Shown: piece after piece, positions 38,352 through 46,164 of the stretch
Numbering within the stretch: position 1 is the first letter of the stretch
How the letters are laid out: each line of letters starts with the position of its first letter
Assembly (NCBI RefSeq): GCF_015550595.1
Contig: NZ_JADNBB010000009.1
Span: forward strand, 151,937 to 215,936
Reading direction: 5' to 3'
Length of the DNA: 64,000 nucleotides
From: Parabacteroides goldsteinii
GTDB lineage: Bacteria; Bacteroidota; Bacteroidia; Bacteroidales; Tannerellaceae
Made by a program: the position numbers and the translations under genes
Notes under the pieces: generated by a model
Seen by the model: only the letters and a program-made list of their open reading frames with translations
Databases searched by the model: none
What the model was told of the DNA's origin: nothing

Positions 38352-39239
38352 CTAATATTTATAGGGTCTACCGGCAAACCAGAGTAACTTATTTACAACT
38401 TTTCTATAAAAAACGGTTGATTTCCATGCAAACAATGGATAATTGTCCCTGAAAAACAGTTCGAACGAACCACATAGAGGAACTTTAACCCAGTTTTCCG
38501 GACAAAGATCTTTCACATTTGTCTTCCTAAGTGTAACTCCAAACCAGGGAGACGGATAGACCACGATCTTTTCCCGGTTCTCATTAAGCCAGGCTCCCCA
38601 CCAGCCAAAAGTAGAATTGCTGATGATATTATGCCGGCATAAAGATTGAATATACAAATCGACAAGAGGAGGTTCGTCATCTATAAAAAAGAAACGAGAC
38701 CCTATAAAATGTTTCTTACACCAAGCAATATCGTCACTGATTATCAGAAAATCAGTATCCGGAGGAAATACAGACATCGCCTTTTTGTAATAACTCATCC
38801 GGCATACCGGATGCCTAAACTCCTGTATCAGATAATCACCACGACGAACCAATACGGATACGGGATTCCGACTCAATATATTCTCATATTTCTCACATAT
38901 ATAATTTTCCGTATGCGAATCTATCCGGAACAAATCTCTTATCAGTTGCTCATCGAAATATTTTTCAGACTGGAAATAGCCATGTAGCACAAGATCCTTT
39001 TCGGACGGAAGCGGATGGTAATCAAATCCTGTTTCCTGATAAACAGGATGATTTACAGGATATGTATCCTGTAAATCTATACCAAATTGCTTCAAATATA
39101 CTGCGTCCGAAAAATCCATATAAATATCTTTGCACATCAACGCCTTGAAGGGAACATTCATTCTTTTAGCCAAAGATACACCCGCCGCTATTTCAAACAG
39201 ATTGTTCCCCAATCTTCCATTCAAACATGAATAAATCAT
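38352..39239 (-). CDS. GT11 alpha-1,2-fucosyltransferase
   Basis: 295-residue family 11 enzyme, expected to move fucose from GDP-fucose to the 2-OH of a galactose. GT11 motifs: LNGRLGNNLFEIAAGVSLAK (6-25), VLVRRGDY (129-136, the GDP-binding H/V-x-RR-x-DY motif), FLIISDDIAWCK, and IISNSTFGWWGAWLNEN (205-221). The enzyme makes the H-type Fuc-alpha-1,2-Gal unit that GT6 enzymes use as acceptor, and a GT6 is in the same locus. Two abutting stem-loops fall in its coding sequence (39026-39077). Confidence 0.93.
   Translation of the reverse strand: MIYSCLNGRLGNNLFEIAAGVSLAKRMNVPFKALMCKDIYMDFSDAVYLKQFGIDLQDTYPVNHPVYQETGFDYHPLPSEKDLVLHGYFQSEKYFDEQLIRDLFRIDSHTENYICEKYENILSRNPVSVLVRRGDYLIQEFRHPVCRMSYYKKAMSVFPPDTDFLIISDDIAWCKKHFIGSRFFFIDDEPPLVDLYIQSLCRHNIISNSTFGWWGAWLNENREKIVVYPSPWFGVTLRKTNVKDLCPENWVKVPLCGSFELFFRDNYPLFAWKSTVFYRKVVNKLLWFAGRPYKY
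39026..39077. repeat. Two abutting stem-loops inside the GT11 gene
   Basis: 39026-39034 (ATCCTGTTT) pairs perfectly with 39041-39049 over 6 nt; immediately next, 39050-39062 (GATTTACAGGATA) pairs perfectly with 39065-39077 over 2 nt. The core ATCCTGT/ACAGGAT occurs in both stems, so the arms could also pair across. Confidence 0.92.
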
Positions 39240-39242
39240 TTT

Positions 39243-40016
39243 TTATAACCGTTTCTTATTTTTCAAATACTCTTTTAGCTTCTTGTATTCATCTTCATAG
39301 CCGAAAGTGACAAAGTCTTTCTTATATTTCCGATATACGAGCCAGGCCGTAAACGGGGTATAATAATCCATCCAGTTTCTGCCGGTCAACGAGGCGGCCC
39401 GGTTCGTATGAGGTAAGGGCAGAAATCCGAAGCGCTCGAGTATCGGTTCATAATCATCTCTTATATCTTCCACTTTTCCGACAAAATCAACCAGGCATTT
39501 ATCATCCTTATCATAGATCAACCGGTATTGTCCGGAAAAATGTGGTTCGGCCATACTGTCCGGAATCAGACAAACCCGATGGACAAACCGATTAAAATCA
39601 CGTATACGAAGTAAGCTCTTAAAGACATAATAATTCCAACAGATATCATCCGGATGCTGAATACATTTATCTTCAAAGCAGGAAACCAAACGCTTATAAG
39701 GATTTCGTACAAATGTAAATTTGTAATACCGTTCCATCTCCGTATTCAATTCATTCGTAATATTACCGGGTAACGAATGTATATTCGGTCGTTCACCAAA
39801 CATGGACCTTTTTATGGAAGAACAGGCCACTTTCGGATTACTCAGATAGACAACTTCTTTCTCTGTATCAAACACGAATGTCCTGGGATATCTTCCCCTT
39901 TTTTTATTACATCGATAAACATAACGAACCTGTCCATACCACTGTTTAATAGCTTTCAGCCATAATAATTTATGATTTAAGAAGCCCCCCAGTTTACATT
40001 CATTGATATTCTTCAT
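39243..40016 (-). CDS. Sulfotransferase (family 2-like)
   Basis: 257 residues: phosphate loop EVVYLSNPKVACSSIKRSMF (about 53-72; the NPKVACSSIK form is typical of HNK-1/chondroitin-type carbohydrate sulfotransferases) and 3'-phosphate strand YKFTFVRNPYKRLVSCFEDK (about 97-116). Third sulfotransferase of the locus. Only 3 bp separate it from the fucosyltransferase gene, so the two likely act on the same glycan. Confidence 0.88.
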   Translation of the reverse strand: MKNINECKLGGFLNHKLLWLKAIKQWYGQVRYVYRCNKKRGRYPRTFVFDTEKEVVYLSNPKVACSSIKRSMFGERPNIHSLPGNITNELNTEMERYYKFTFVRNPYKRLVSCFEDKCIQHPDDICWNYYVFKSLLRIRDFNRFVHRVCLIPDSMAEPHFSGQYRLIYDKDDKCLVDFVGKVEDIRDDYEPILERFGFLPLPHTNRAASLTGRNWMDYYTPFTAWLVYRKYKKDFVTFGYEDEYKKLKEYLKNKKRL

Positions 40017-40038
40017 GATTTAAATTTTTAATTTTGTT

Positions 40039-41415
40039 TCATATCACTCTCGGATCATAATCCGTCAAACAAGTCATTGCCGGATTATAGCGGAAGCGGG
40101 CTGTCCCTGTTGCTCCGTTGCGGTTCTTGGTCAGCAGCAGCAGGCCGACGCCTCTCAGGTCTTCCTTCGTCGTCGGGTCGTGCGTTATACCGTATTTCTC
40201 GGCACGGTAAACGAAGATCACCACATCGGCCACCTGCTCGATCGCACCCGAATTACGCAAATCGCTCAATACCGGGAAATTAGGAGCCGGACGACGTTCA
40301 CTCTCCCGGTTCATCTGCGCCAACAGTACCACCGGTATATCCATCTCTTCGGCCATCAATTTGATTTTTCGTACTATATTTCCCAAAGCCAGGTCCGTAG
40401 TCTCCAGCAACTGGCTTTTCGACAATACGATATTGATCAGGTTCAGATAGTCGATAAACAGAACCTCCAGCTTCCCTTGTTTATGCAAGGTCTGTGCCTT
40501 GGCCCGTATGTCTTCTACCGTATCCGAACCGCAATACTCCAACGTAATGGGCAAACGCTCGAGTTCCTCTTGCGCCTTTTCCAGACGAAGACGGTCGGAG
40601 GCCGAAGTCCCTTTAAAACGCAGCCGGTCGGCATCTATTCCGCTGATCATCGACAACAAACGGGTCACGATCTGCTCCTTGCTCATCTCCACACTAAAGA
40701 AAGCGACTGCTTTTCCCTGGCGTGCCGCATTCAGCGCCATCCATAAAGCAACGGCCGATTTCCCCATCGAAGGACGTCCTGCCAAAACCGTCAATTCGCC
40801 TTTGTACAGGCCACCCGACAAACGGTCGAGCTCCGATACCCCCGTATAGACCTGGCTATGAATACCGGCCTCTCTTTCGGCCTGCCTCTCGTAAGAAACG
40901 TCCAAGGCCTTGCGAGCCACCTGTCCGGCGGCTTCGAGAGTAGATGCCGGGATCATTTCGTTCTGCAGCGAACAGACCAGCGCATCCAGTTCATTCAGCA
41001 ACTCCGTTATATCGGTTTCCGGTCGCAATGCCTTTGTTTGCTTCTCCTGCAACGACGTGACCAGGCTGCGGAGAATATAGCAGCGCACCAGCTGGTCGGC
41101 ATGGGCGCGGATATGATGGTCCGTACGCACATCGAGCAACATGCCTGAAAGAAACGAAAGCCCGTTGAGCCGCATATAAGCCGGATAGTCGAGCCGCTGC
41201 ATAGCCGTCTCGACCGTCAACATATCGACCGGCTGTCCGGAGGAAGCCAGTGAAAGGATCGCTTCGTAAACAAAACGCAGATCCGGATGGCTGAACATCT
41301 CGCTACGCAAACGGACGTTCACGTCGTATACTGCATCCGGGCTGGTAAGCAGCCCGGCAATTACAGCCTGTTCCATCGGGAGATTTACCCGGTTCAGATT
41401 CAGTTTGTCCATTTT
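40039..41415 (-). CDS. DnaB-like replicative helicase
   Basis: 458 residues from the Met at 41415 (MDKLNLNRVNLPMEQAVIAG), where DnaB homology begins; an earlier in-frame Met at 41490 lies inside the upstream gene. N-terminal helical domain (about 12-115) and RecA-like domain with Walker A AGRPSMGKSAVALW (about 205), VAFFSVEMSKEQIVTRLLSM, Walker B VLFIDYLNLI, and LSDLRNSGAIEQVADVVIFV. Full length and intact. It is not the expected place for a chromosomal dnaB; with the primase, HU and winged-helix genes it suggests a phage- or plasmid-derived replication set. Start overlaps the upstream gene by 16 bp. Confidence 0.92.
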   Translation of the reverse strand, partial: KMDKLNLNRVNLPMEQAVIAGLLTSPDAVYDVNVRLRSEMFSHPDLRFVYEAILSLASSGQPVDMLTVETAMQRLDYPAYMRLNGLSFLSGMLLDVRTDHHIRAHADQLVRCYILRSLVTSLQEKQTKALRPETDITELLNELDALVCSLQNEMIPASTLEAAGQVARKALDVSYERQAEREAGIHSQVYTGVSELDRLSGGLYKGELTVLAGRPSMGKSAVALWMALNAARQGKAVAFFSVEMSKEQIVTRLLSMISGIDADRLRFKGTSASDRLRLEKAQEELERLPITLEYCGSDTVEDIRAKAQTLHKQGKLEVLFIDYLNLINIVLSKSQLLETTDLALGNIVRKIKLMAEEMDIPVVLLAQMNRESERRPAPNFPVLSDLRNSGAIEQVADVVIFVYRAEKYGITHDPTTKEDLRGVGLLLLTKNRNGATGTARFRYNPAMTCLTDYDPRVI

Positions 41416-41894
41416 TGTTCCCCTCCTGCAGATTGATAAATCCGGTTGGCCTGCTCCATCAGACTCATCCCGGTATCCGGCAACCGACAATTGCTCGTTG
41501 CATCCGGTAAAGGATTATTTGTATTTTGAATCATCTCCGGCTCCCAGGTAGCCAAAACAATGCGTTTGTAATTTCCCAGATCGTGGATATGCAGAAAACC
41601 GCGTTTTTCCAGATTCAGAAGATGTTTTTTAACCAAACGACGATCCAATCCGGTCAGACCGGCTATCTCGGTATACGAAGTAATCCACTCGCCTGCCCGG
41701 CAAAAAACCGACTGGTTGTTCAGACAGACATTCCCATCGCTGAAATAGGCAAAGGTTTGCACACACAATAACACAGCAGCCAATCCACGCTGCTCCTGAT
41801 GTTGGGAAAACAAAGCCCGCAGCGTAGTCCTGCCGACTTTCAGGTAGCCGCTTTTGCGAAAGTCCGAAGACAATTCTTCCTTACGTTTTGTCAT
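41400..41894 (-). CDS. Winged-helix protein preceding DnaB (replication-initiator-like)
   Basis: 164 residues from the Met at 41894, which has AGGA five bases upstream; an alternative start 11 codons earlier is at 41927. The middle contains a helix-turn-helix (EWITSYTEIAGLTGLDRRLV, then KKHLLNLEKRGFLHI with a wing), as in Bacteroidetes plasmid/phage replication-organiser proteins that sit before helicase or primase genes. C-terminus is low-complexity. Not confidently assignable to a named family. Overlaps dnaB by 16 bp. Confidence 0.65.
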   Translation of the reverse strand: MTKRKEELSSDFRKSGYLKVGRTTLRALFSQHQEQRGLAAVLLCVQTFAYFSDGNVCLNNQSVFCRAGEWITSYTEIAGLTGLDRRLVKKHLLNLEKRGFLHIHDLGNYKRIVLATWEPEMIQNTNNPLPDATSNCRLPDTGMSLMEQANRIYQSAGGEQKWTN

Positions 41895-41956
41895 TTTTCC
41901 TATACTTTTAATTAATAAATGAAACATGACAGGCGTAGACGCGCAAAAACGACGCT

Positions 41957-42199
41957 TTATGATCGATCAGATTCAAGGTGTTGAGACAACTTAGGGTACA
42001 TCGTTCCGACAATCGCTTGCACCACTCTCTTTAATATAGAATAAATATTATTTATAACTAATACAAAGAGGGGGAAGCCCGATTTTTTTGACACTCCTGC
42101 CATCTTGCCTGACAGGAATAAAGATAATATGCCTCCCGCAGAAAGAGGAGTAATAAAAACGCTGGAAAAAGAAAGCGAAAACCATTCATTCTCAGCCAT
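41957..42199 (-). CDS. Doubtful small ORF between helicase module and next gene
   Basis: 80 codons starting MAENEWFSLSFSSVFITPLS with one possible membrane segment. No recognised family and no clear ribosome-binding site. The 285-bp gap may instead be a leader for the winged-helix gene. Listed because it is the only open frame there; it may not be real. Confidence 0.22.
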   Translation of the reverse strand: MAENEWFSLSFSSVFITPLSAGGILSLFLSGKMAGVSKKSGFPLFVLVINNIYSILKRVVQAIVGTMYPKLSQHLESDRS

Positions 42200-42212
42200 T
42201 TAAAAATTATTA

Positions 42213-42635
42213 TTATAAATCGTCCTTTTTAAACTTCGCTATATAATCGAATAACCGGCCGTATTCGGATAGAATCTCGGACAATTGCTTCTGAATGGTC
42301 GAGACTTCCAGCCCCAGACCGAACCCGGCATAAAGCACTTCGCTCAACGCTTTCTGGCTATCGTCTATTTTTCCGGTTTTACATAAGGCAGCCATCACGG
42401 CAAGAAACAGGTATTTATCATTCACCTTTACGAGCGGTCGCCCGGCTTCCTGCGACTGGTAGCCGTAGTAAACCAGGATCTGTACTCTATAGTAGGCAAA
42501 GAATTGTTTCGCAAAAATACGCCATGATCTCTTTTCAAGGATTTCCTTTTTTCTCAGGAAATTAGCACATTCAATTATCAGTTGCTCCTTACCGGGAGCC
42601 TTATCCATATTTTCCGCAAAACGGGGAAACGACAA
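42213..42635 (-). CDS. Hypothetical helical protein
   Basis: 140-residue, probably all-helical, soluble protein (VNDKYLFLAVMAALCKTGK, SEVLYAGFGLGLEVSTIQKQ). I do not recognise the family; it does not resemble the UpxZ transcript regulators I would have hoped to find here. It lies upstream of the winged-helix/DnaB pair, same strand, and may belong to that replication-like group. Confidence 0.6.
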   Translation of the reverse strand: MSFPRFAENMDKAPGKEQLIIECANFLRKKEILEKRSWRIFAKQFFAYYRVQILVYYGYQSQEAGRPLVKVNDKYLFLAVMAALCKTGKIDDSQKALSEVLYAGFGLGLEVSTIQKQLSEILSEYGRLFDYIAKFKKDDL

Positions 42636-42760
42636 GTAAGTTCCTCCGCTGAACCGGTAAAAAATTTTTGTTCATAATTGTTCTTCCTATCGGCCGGAAA
42701 GAACAGTTTCGCTTTGTACATTTATTCTGAAAAAAGGTATATACTTTTGATGTCGGAATA

Positions 42761-42808
42761 AGGTACTTTTGAGTGCAAAATACTAGTATTTCATCCTCAA
42801 AAGTACCT
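42761..42808 (-). terminator. Nested hairpin 3' of the GT10 gene
   Basis: Starting 2 bp after the GT10 stop, 42761-42773 (AGGTACTTTTGAG) pairs perfectly with 42796-42808, and the loop holds a perfect 14-bp palindrome AAATACTAGTATTT (42778-42791). The strength suggests termination or mRNA 3'-end protection, but a T-run comes only about 20 nt later (minus strand), so it is not a textbook terminator. Confidence 0.6.
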
Positions 42809-42810
42809 GC

Positions 42811-43797
42811 CTATTTCCAGATCATTTTCTTTACGATACCTTTCAAGGATTTGAGATTTTTCTCCTTCAAATGTTGTTCAGGAGGGAAAAAAGCGTTCCG
42901 CATTTTCGAATAATAAACCGGCATCCTTCCATATCGGGTTCTTCTACGGGCTTTTTCCAAAGGTTGTTCGAATATATTCCGGAAGAATGCCAACATCCGT
43001 TCGATCAAAACATCATGATATTCTTCATAACTATCCCCGTGCAGCCAGAAAGGGGCCGTTACCTTTTCCAGGTAAGCGGCATCGTCATTGTCCAGGCGGA
43101 TCACTTCTTCGACAGCTTCTTCCAGAGAAGAAAAATCCATGATATTGACAAATGAGTCCGGATTGTATACCGAACTGATATCGGGGTCACCCCAATAAAC
43201 CGGCAGCGACTGCGCCAGAAACGGATGACGGATCTTTTCGGTCGAATATCCGGGAATACCGGAGTTTTCTATCGCTATCGTAAATTTATACTCTTTCAGG
43301 AAAGCATGTTTATCTTCCACTCTTTTACCCATATTATTCAGAAAGCTGCCGCCCGCATCTATCCGTTTGTATTGGGATAAAAGAGTATAAAATCGTTCAC
43401 GTACCGGATCAGCACAAATATTGTTGCTATAAACAAAATTACAGAATTTACGGTTTAGCAATTGTTCCGAACACAGATCGGGGGTATATCGATGCTGAAT
43501 TTCGTATGGATACATGATTTCATTTTGATACATAATACGATCCCCGCTCTTAATATCGGATAGACACACAGCATAATCGCATACATTCAGATCCGGAATT
43601 ATATTCTCGGCAGACCAGAATATTTTTATACAACCCTCATAATTCAGATGTTTCATTCCGAAGCAACTGTAAAACAGATAGTCCGGATTCTTATCGTCTA
43701 TTACGAATTCATATTCCGACAATAAAAAAGGCAAATGGATTTTATAATCGAAACCGACCCAGAAATCAGTAAAATAACAACGAATCTTTTTTTTCAT
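42811..43797 (-). CDS. GT10 alpha-1,3-fucosyltransferase
   Basis: 328-residue family 10 enzyme, expected to add fucose in alpha-1,3 linkage (Lewis-type) from GDP-fucose. Signature region FTIAIENSGIPGYSTEKIRH (about 172-191) with the conserved E-N and Y-x-T-E-K, followed by PVYWGDPDISSVYNPDSFVN. Helicobacter and Bacteroides members make Lewis x-like structures. Sits 3 bp from the OmpA-like lipoprotein gene. With GT11 and GT6 it points to host-like fucosylated glycans. Confidence 0.93.
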   Translation of the reverse strand: MKKKIRCYFTDFWVGFDYKIHLPFLLSEYEFVIDDKNPDYLFYSCFGMKHLNYEGCIKIFWSAENIIPDLNVCDYAVCLSDIKSGDRIMYQNEIMYPYEIQHRYTPDLCSEQLLNRKFCNFVYSNNICADPVRERFYTLLSQYKRIDAGGSFLNNMGKRVEDKHAFLKEYKFTIAIENSGIPGYSTEKIRHPFLAQSLPVYWGDPDISSVYNPDSFVNIMDFSSLEEAVEEVIRLDNDDAAYLEKVTAPFWLHGDSYEEYHDVLIERMLAFFRNIFEQPLEKARRRTRYGRMPVYYSKMRNAFFPPEQHLKEKNLKSLKGIVKKMIWK

Positions 43798-43800
43798 AGC

Positions 43801-44961
43801 CTATTCACGCAATATTCCCAGATTCTCGCGTGCCAGTCTCGGATTCTGCGGAAGCGACTTACGAAACCAGGAAGCGGCAGTTTCTTTATCGCCATCCATC
43901 AGTGACAAAACACCCAGATTGTTGTAAGCACGGGGATCGTTGTCTACCTGCTGAAAGAAATAGCGGGCAGACTCCTTATCTCCCTGGGCCAGCGAAGCGG
44001 CAGCAGCATTCAACTGGACGACTGCACAGGCGGGATAGATATAGGCAGCTATCTCATATACTTCACGGTATTGTTCGGTTCCCGGACGGTAAAAAGAAGC
44101 CACGCGGATAAAATCAGACAAAGAGACTTTATCCGGTTGGGTATATACCTGTTCGATCAATTGAGGATCGGTAACTGTGAGCAACGGCGATTCCGTCTCG
44201 ACTGCCAGTTCCATTCGGCGCAAACGACCGAAGAAACTTTTTTCTATGTCTTTATAAACTGCACCGTTATCCATTGCTTTGATCTGCTTGCGACGGCTGT
44301 CGGGATCATCGGTCAGTTGGAAGATGGCCAATACACGACTATTATATTTTTTATCCGATTTTGAGATCAACTCTTTCAACCCGTCCCAATCCTCACCTAC
44401 CCAATCGACTGAAACCAGGCCGTTATCCGGCAGATTGAATTGCTTCTGCAAATAGGTCTTGAATTGAATGGAGCGGTTTCCGGCCAGACGTTCGTTTTCC
44501 TTTGTATTCCCATCGGGAGAGGCATAACCGGTGATACGGATTTTCGTTACGCCACCGCCGGCCGATTGCAAAAGGGGCTTCAGACGTTCTTCCAGTTTTG
44601 CCAGTCCGGCCCGATTATTACCATATTTGGGATTGACCGATATGCCTCCCGCCGGATAATCTACATAGACGGAGAAATGTTGGGAAACGACCTTCGGAAC
44701 CGAATCTTCATCCGGCGTAATATAATTGATCATCCGGTTGTAAACCGACTGGGCGTCGATCTGTAACAGAGGTATTGTAATGTTTCGCGTTGACTGTCCG
44801 GAAGGAACGTGTTCCGGCTGTTGCTCCTTGCCGGAGCCGGCTTGCACCGCATGTGCGACAGTATATACTTCTTCTGTAGCTGATTGTTTCCGGGCGCTAC
44901 AGGCCGGTAGAACCGCCAGCAATCCAAGGCAGGCGATCCCTTCTAAAATTCTTTTTTGCAT
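43801..44961 (-). CDS. OmpA-domain lipoprotein with TPR tail
   Basis: 386 residues: lipoprotein signal (MQKRILEGIACLGLLAVLPAC, lipobox LPAC), a beta-rich segment (about 60-105), an OmpA-like peptidoglycan-binding domain (about 110-215; KIRITGYASPDGNTKENERL, AGNRSIQFKTYLQKQF), and tetratricopeptide-like repeats at the end (SAAYF-type helices, VLSLMDGDKETAASWFRKSL). An envelope-anchoring protein among glycan genes; may tether the export machinery or the coat to the wall. Role is inference. Confidence 0.78.
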   Translation of the reverse strand: MQKRILEGIACLGLLAVLPACSARKQSATEEVYTVAHAVQAGSGKEQQPEHVPSGQSTRNITIPLLQIDAQSVYNRMINYITPDEDSVPKVVSQHFSVYVDYPAGGISVNPKYGNNRAGLAKLEERLKPLLQSAGGGVTKIRITGYASPDGNTKENERLAGNRSIQFKTYLQKQFNLPDNGLVSVDWVGEDWDGLKELISKSDKKYNSRVLAIFQLTDDPDSRRKQIKAMDNGAVYKDIEKSFFGRLRRMELAVETESPLLTVTDPQLIEQVYTQPDKVSLSDFIRVASFYRPGTEQYREVYEIAAYIYPACAVVQLNAAAASLAQGDKESARYFFQQVDNDPRAYNNLGVLSLMDGDKETAASWFRKSLPQNPRLARENLGILRE

Positions 44962-45315
44962 GATTTTATGTTTTATTTATTATAAACCGGGTTGAAATTC
45001 CATCATATATTTCCCTTCTTTTCATCTCTTCTGCCAAAGCCGGAGTGACATCGTATCCACTTATTATCTTTCCCGGCAATGATTTCGGGTATAGGTAAAA
45101 TACCTGTCAGATAAAAGGTCCGCACATTATCAGCCAAGCCAAACCCGGGACATCCATCTCCCCAAACAAGCCTCGACATCCAATTCTTACGCTTGACTCC
45201 TCCGCGAGCCGGAATTAATACGACATATTTCATAAACAAAAATGTTTACTATTTTTTTGTTCAATAGGTTATTTGTGAACTTTCCTGTTTTCAGAGTGGT
45301 TTGGCATATATTCGG
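44962..45315. pseudogene. 354-bp gap with possible cytidylyltransferase start fragment
   Basis: Only one notable open frame, 45003-45239 on the minus strand (78 codons). Its start MKYVVLIPARGGVKRKN resembles the nucleotide-binding start of acylneuraminate/KDO cytidylyltransferases (IIPARGGSKRIP-KN), but the similarity stops there and the rest looks like non-coding translation. It could be a decayed gene fragment or chance. Confidence 0.25.
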
Positions 45316-46164
45316 TCATATTAAACCAAAGATCCTTTTTAATTTTCTATTAATACGCAATAACAGAATCAACTTATTAACAATAACCGATTCCCAGTAC
45401 GACTGCTTAATCAACGAATGGATTTCATCATAATCAGGACGTTTCATTTCGGTAAAAGAAAAATACAGTGTCTTTTCTTTACAAACTATTTTCTTTTCTA
45501 TCGGCAAGCCTCTCTCTTCGCAATAATTATACCTGCAATCGAGTAATTTAGGCGGATTATCAATGAAATATCTGTTTATCATCGACTCATCATGCCATAT
45601 CGGAATAATATCATTCATTCTATCCGTGTCTATCCTGCGAGCACAAATTTCACACATTCGAAGAAAAGTATCTGCTGTCCCCCCGATCAATGAACCCTGA
45701 CAATACTGCTTTCCTTTCCAATAAGGAATATAAGCCATAGACTTTCTTCTGCGCTCGTAAGGGAATTCCCACGGCGGTACATCGCAATACCATGGGTGTA
45801 ATGCACCAACCAAACCATTATCTTTTTCATCAGGTAAAAGATCGATACCTACCGGAGCGACAAACTCCATATTGGCATTAAAAAAGAACAGATAGTCGAA
45901 ATCTTTCAATTGTTCCCTGATCGTTAAAAACAGATGAAAACGTTTCATAGTATTATCAGGCCATCCCATATCGTATTGATAGATCCGATGAATATGTCGA
46001 TTCTCCTCTTTATATAAAGAGGATGCATCCGTAAACACGAAGTATTCACGGATGCAGGGGGATCCCTGCATCAAATAACGTTCCGAACTCTCATAAAAAC
46101 TCTTCCAAAAGAAATCATAACGTCCTACACAGATATACAAAATACCAAGTTTCAAATTTTCCAT
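45316..46164 (-). CDS. GT6 glycosyltransferase (ABO blood-group-type), NxN variant
   Basis: 282-residue family 6 enzyme, homologue of animal blood-group A/B transferases and alpha-1,3-Gal/GalNAc transferases. Motifs: LGILYICVGRYDFFWKSFYE, MGWPDNTMKRFHLF, FFFNANMEF (residues 93-101), WYCDVPPWEFPYERRRKSMA, YCQGSLIGGTADTFLRMCEI, WHDESMINRYF. The metal-binding DxD of animal enzymes is Asn-Ala-Asn here, as in the metal-independent Bacteroides ovatus GT6. Likely transfers Gal or GalNAc alpha-1,3 to Fuc-alpha-1,2-Gal. Three stem-loops lie near its 5' end (46004-46072). Confidence 0.93.
   Translation of the reverse strand: MENLKLGILYICVGRYDFFWKSFYESSERYLMQGSPCIREYFVFTDASSLYKEENRHIHRIYQYDMGWPDNTMKRFHLFLTIREQLKDFDYLFFFNANMEFVAPVGIDLLPDEKDNGLVGALHPWYCDVPPWEFPYERRRKSMAYIPYWKGKQYCQGSLIGGTADTFLRMCEICARRIDTDRMNDIIPIWHDESMINRYFIDNPPKLLDCRYNYCEERGLPIEKKIVCKEKTLYFSFTEMKRPDYDEIHSLIKQSYWESVIVNKLILLLRINRKLKRIFGLI
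46004..46072. repeat. Three consecutive stem-loops inside the GT6 gene
   Basis: 46004-46023 is a perfect 20-bp palindrome (half TCCTCTTTAT). Next, 46024-46032 (TGCATCCGT) pairs with 46048-46056, and 46051-46059 (GATGCAGGG) pairs with 46064-46072. The last two share GATGCA (46051-46056) and exclude each other. Confidence 0.88.

Noticed and set aside
42213..42635. Considered as UpxZ-type transcript regulator
   Set aside because: Size fits but no recognisable UpxZ text, and no UpxY partner is present.
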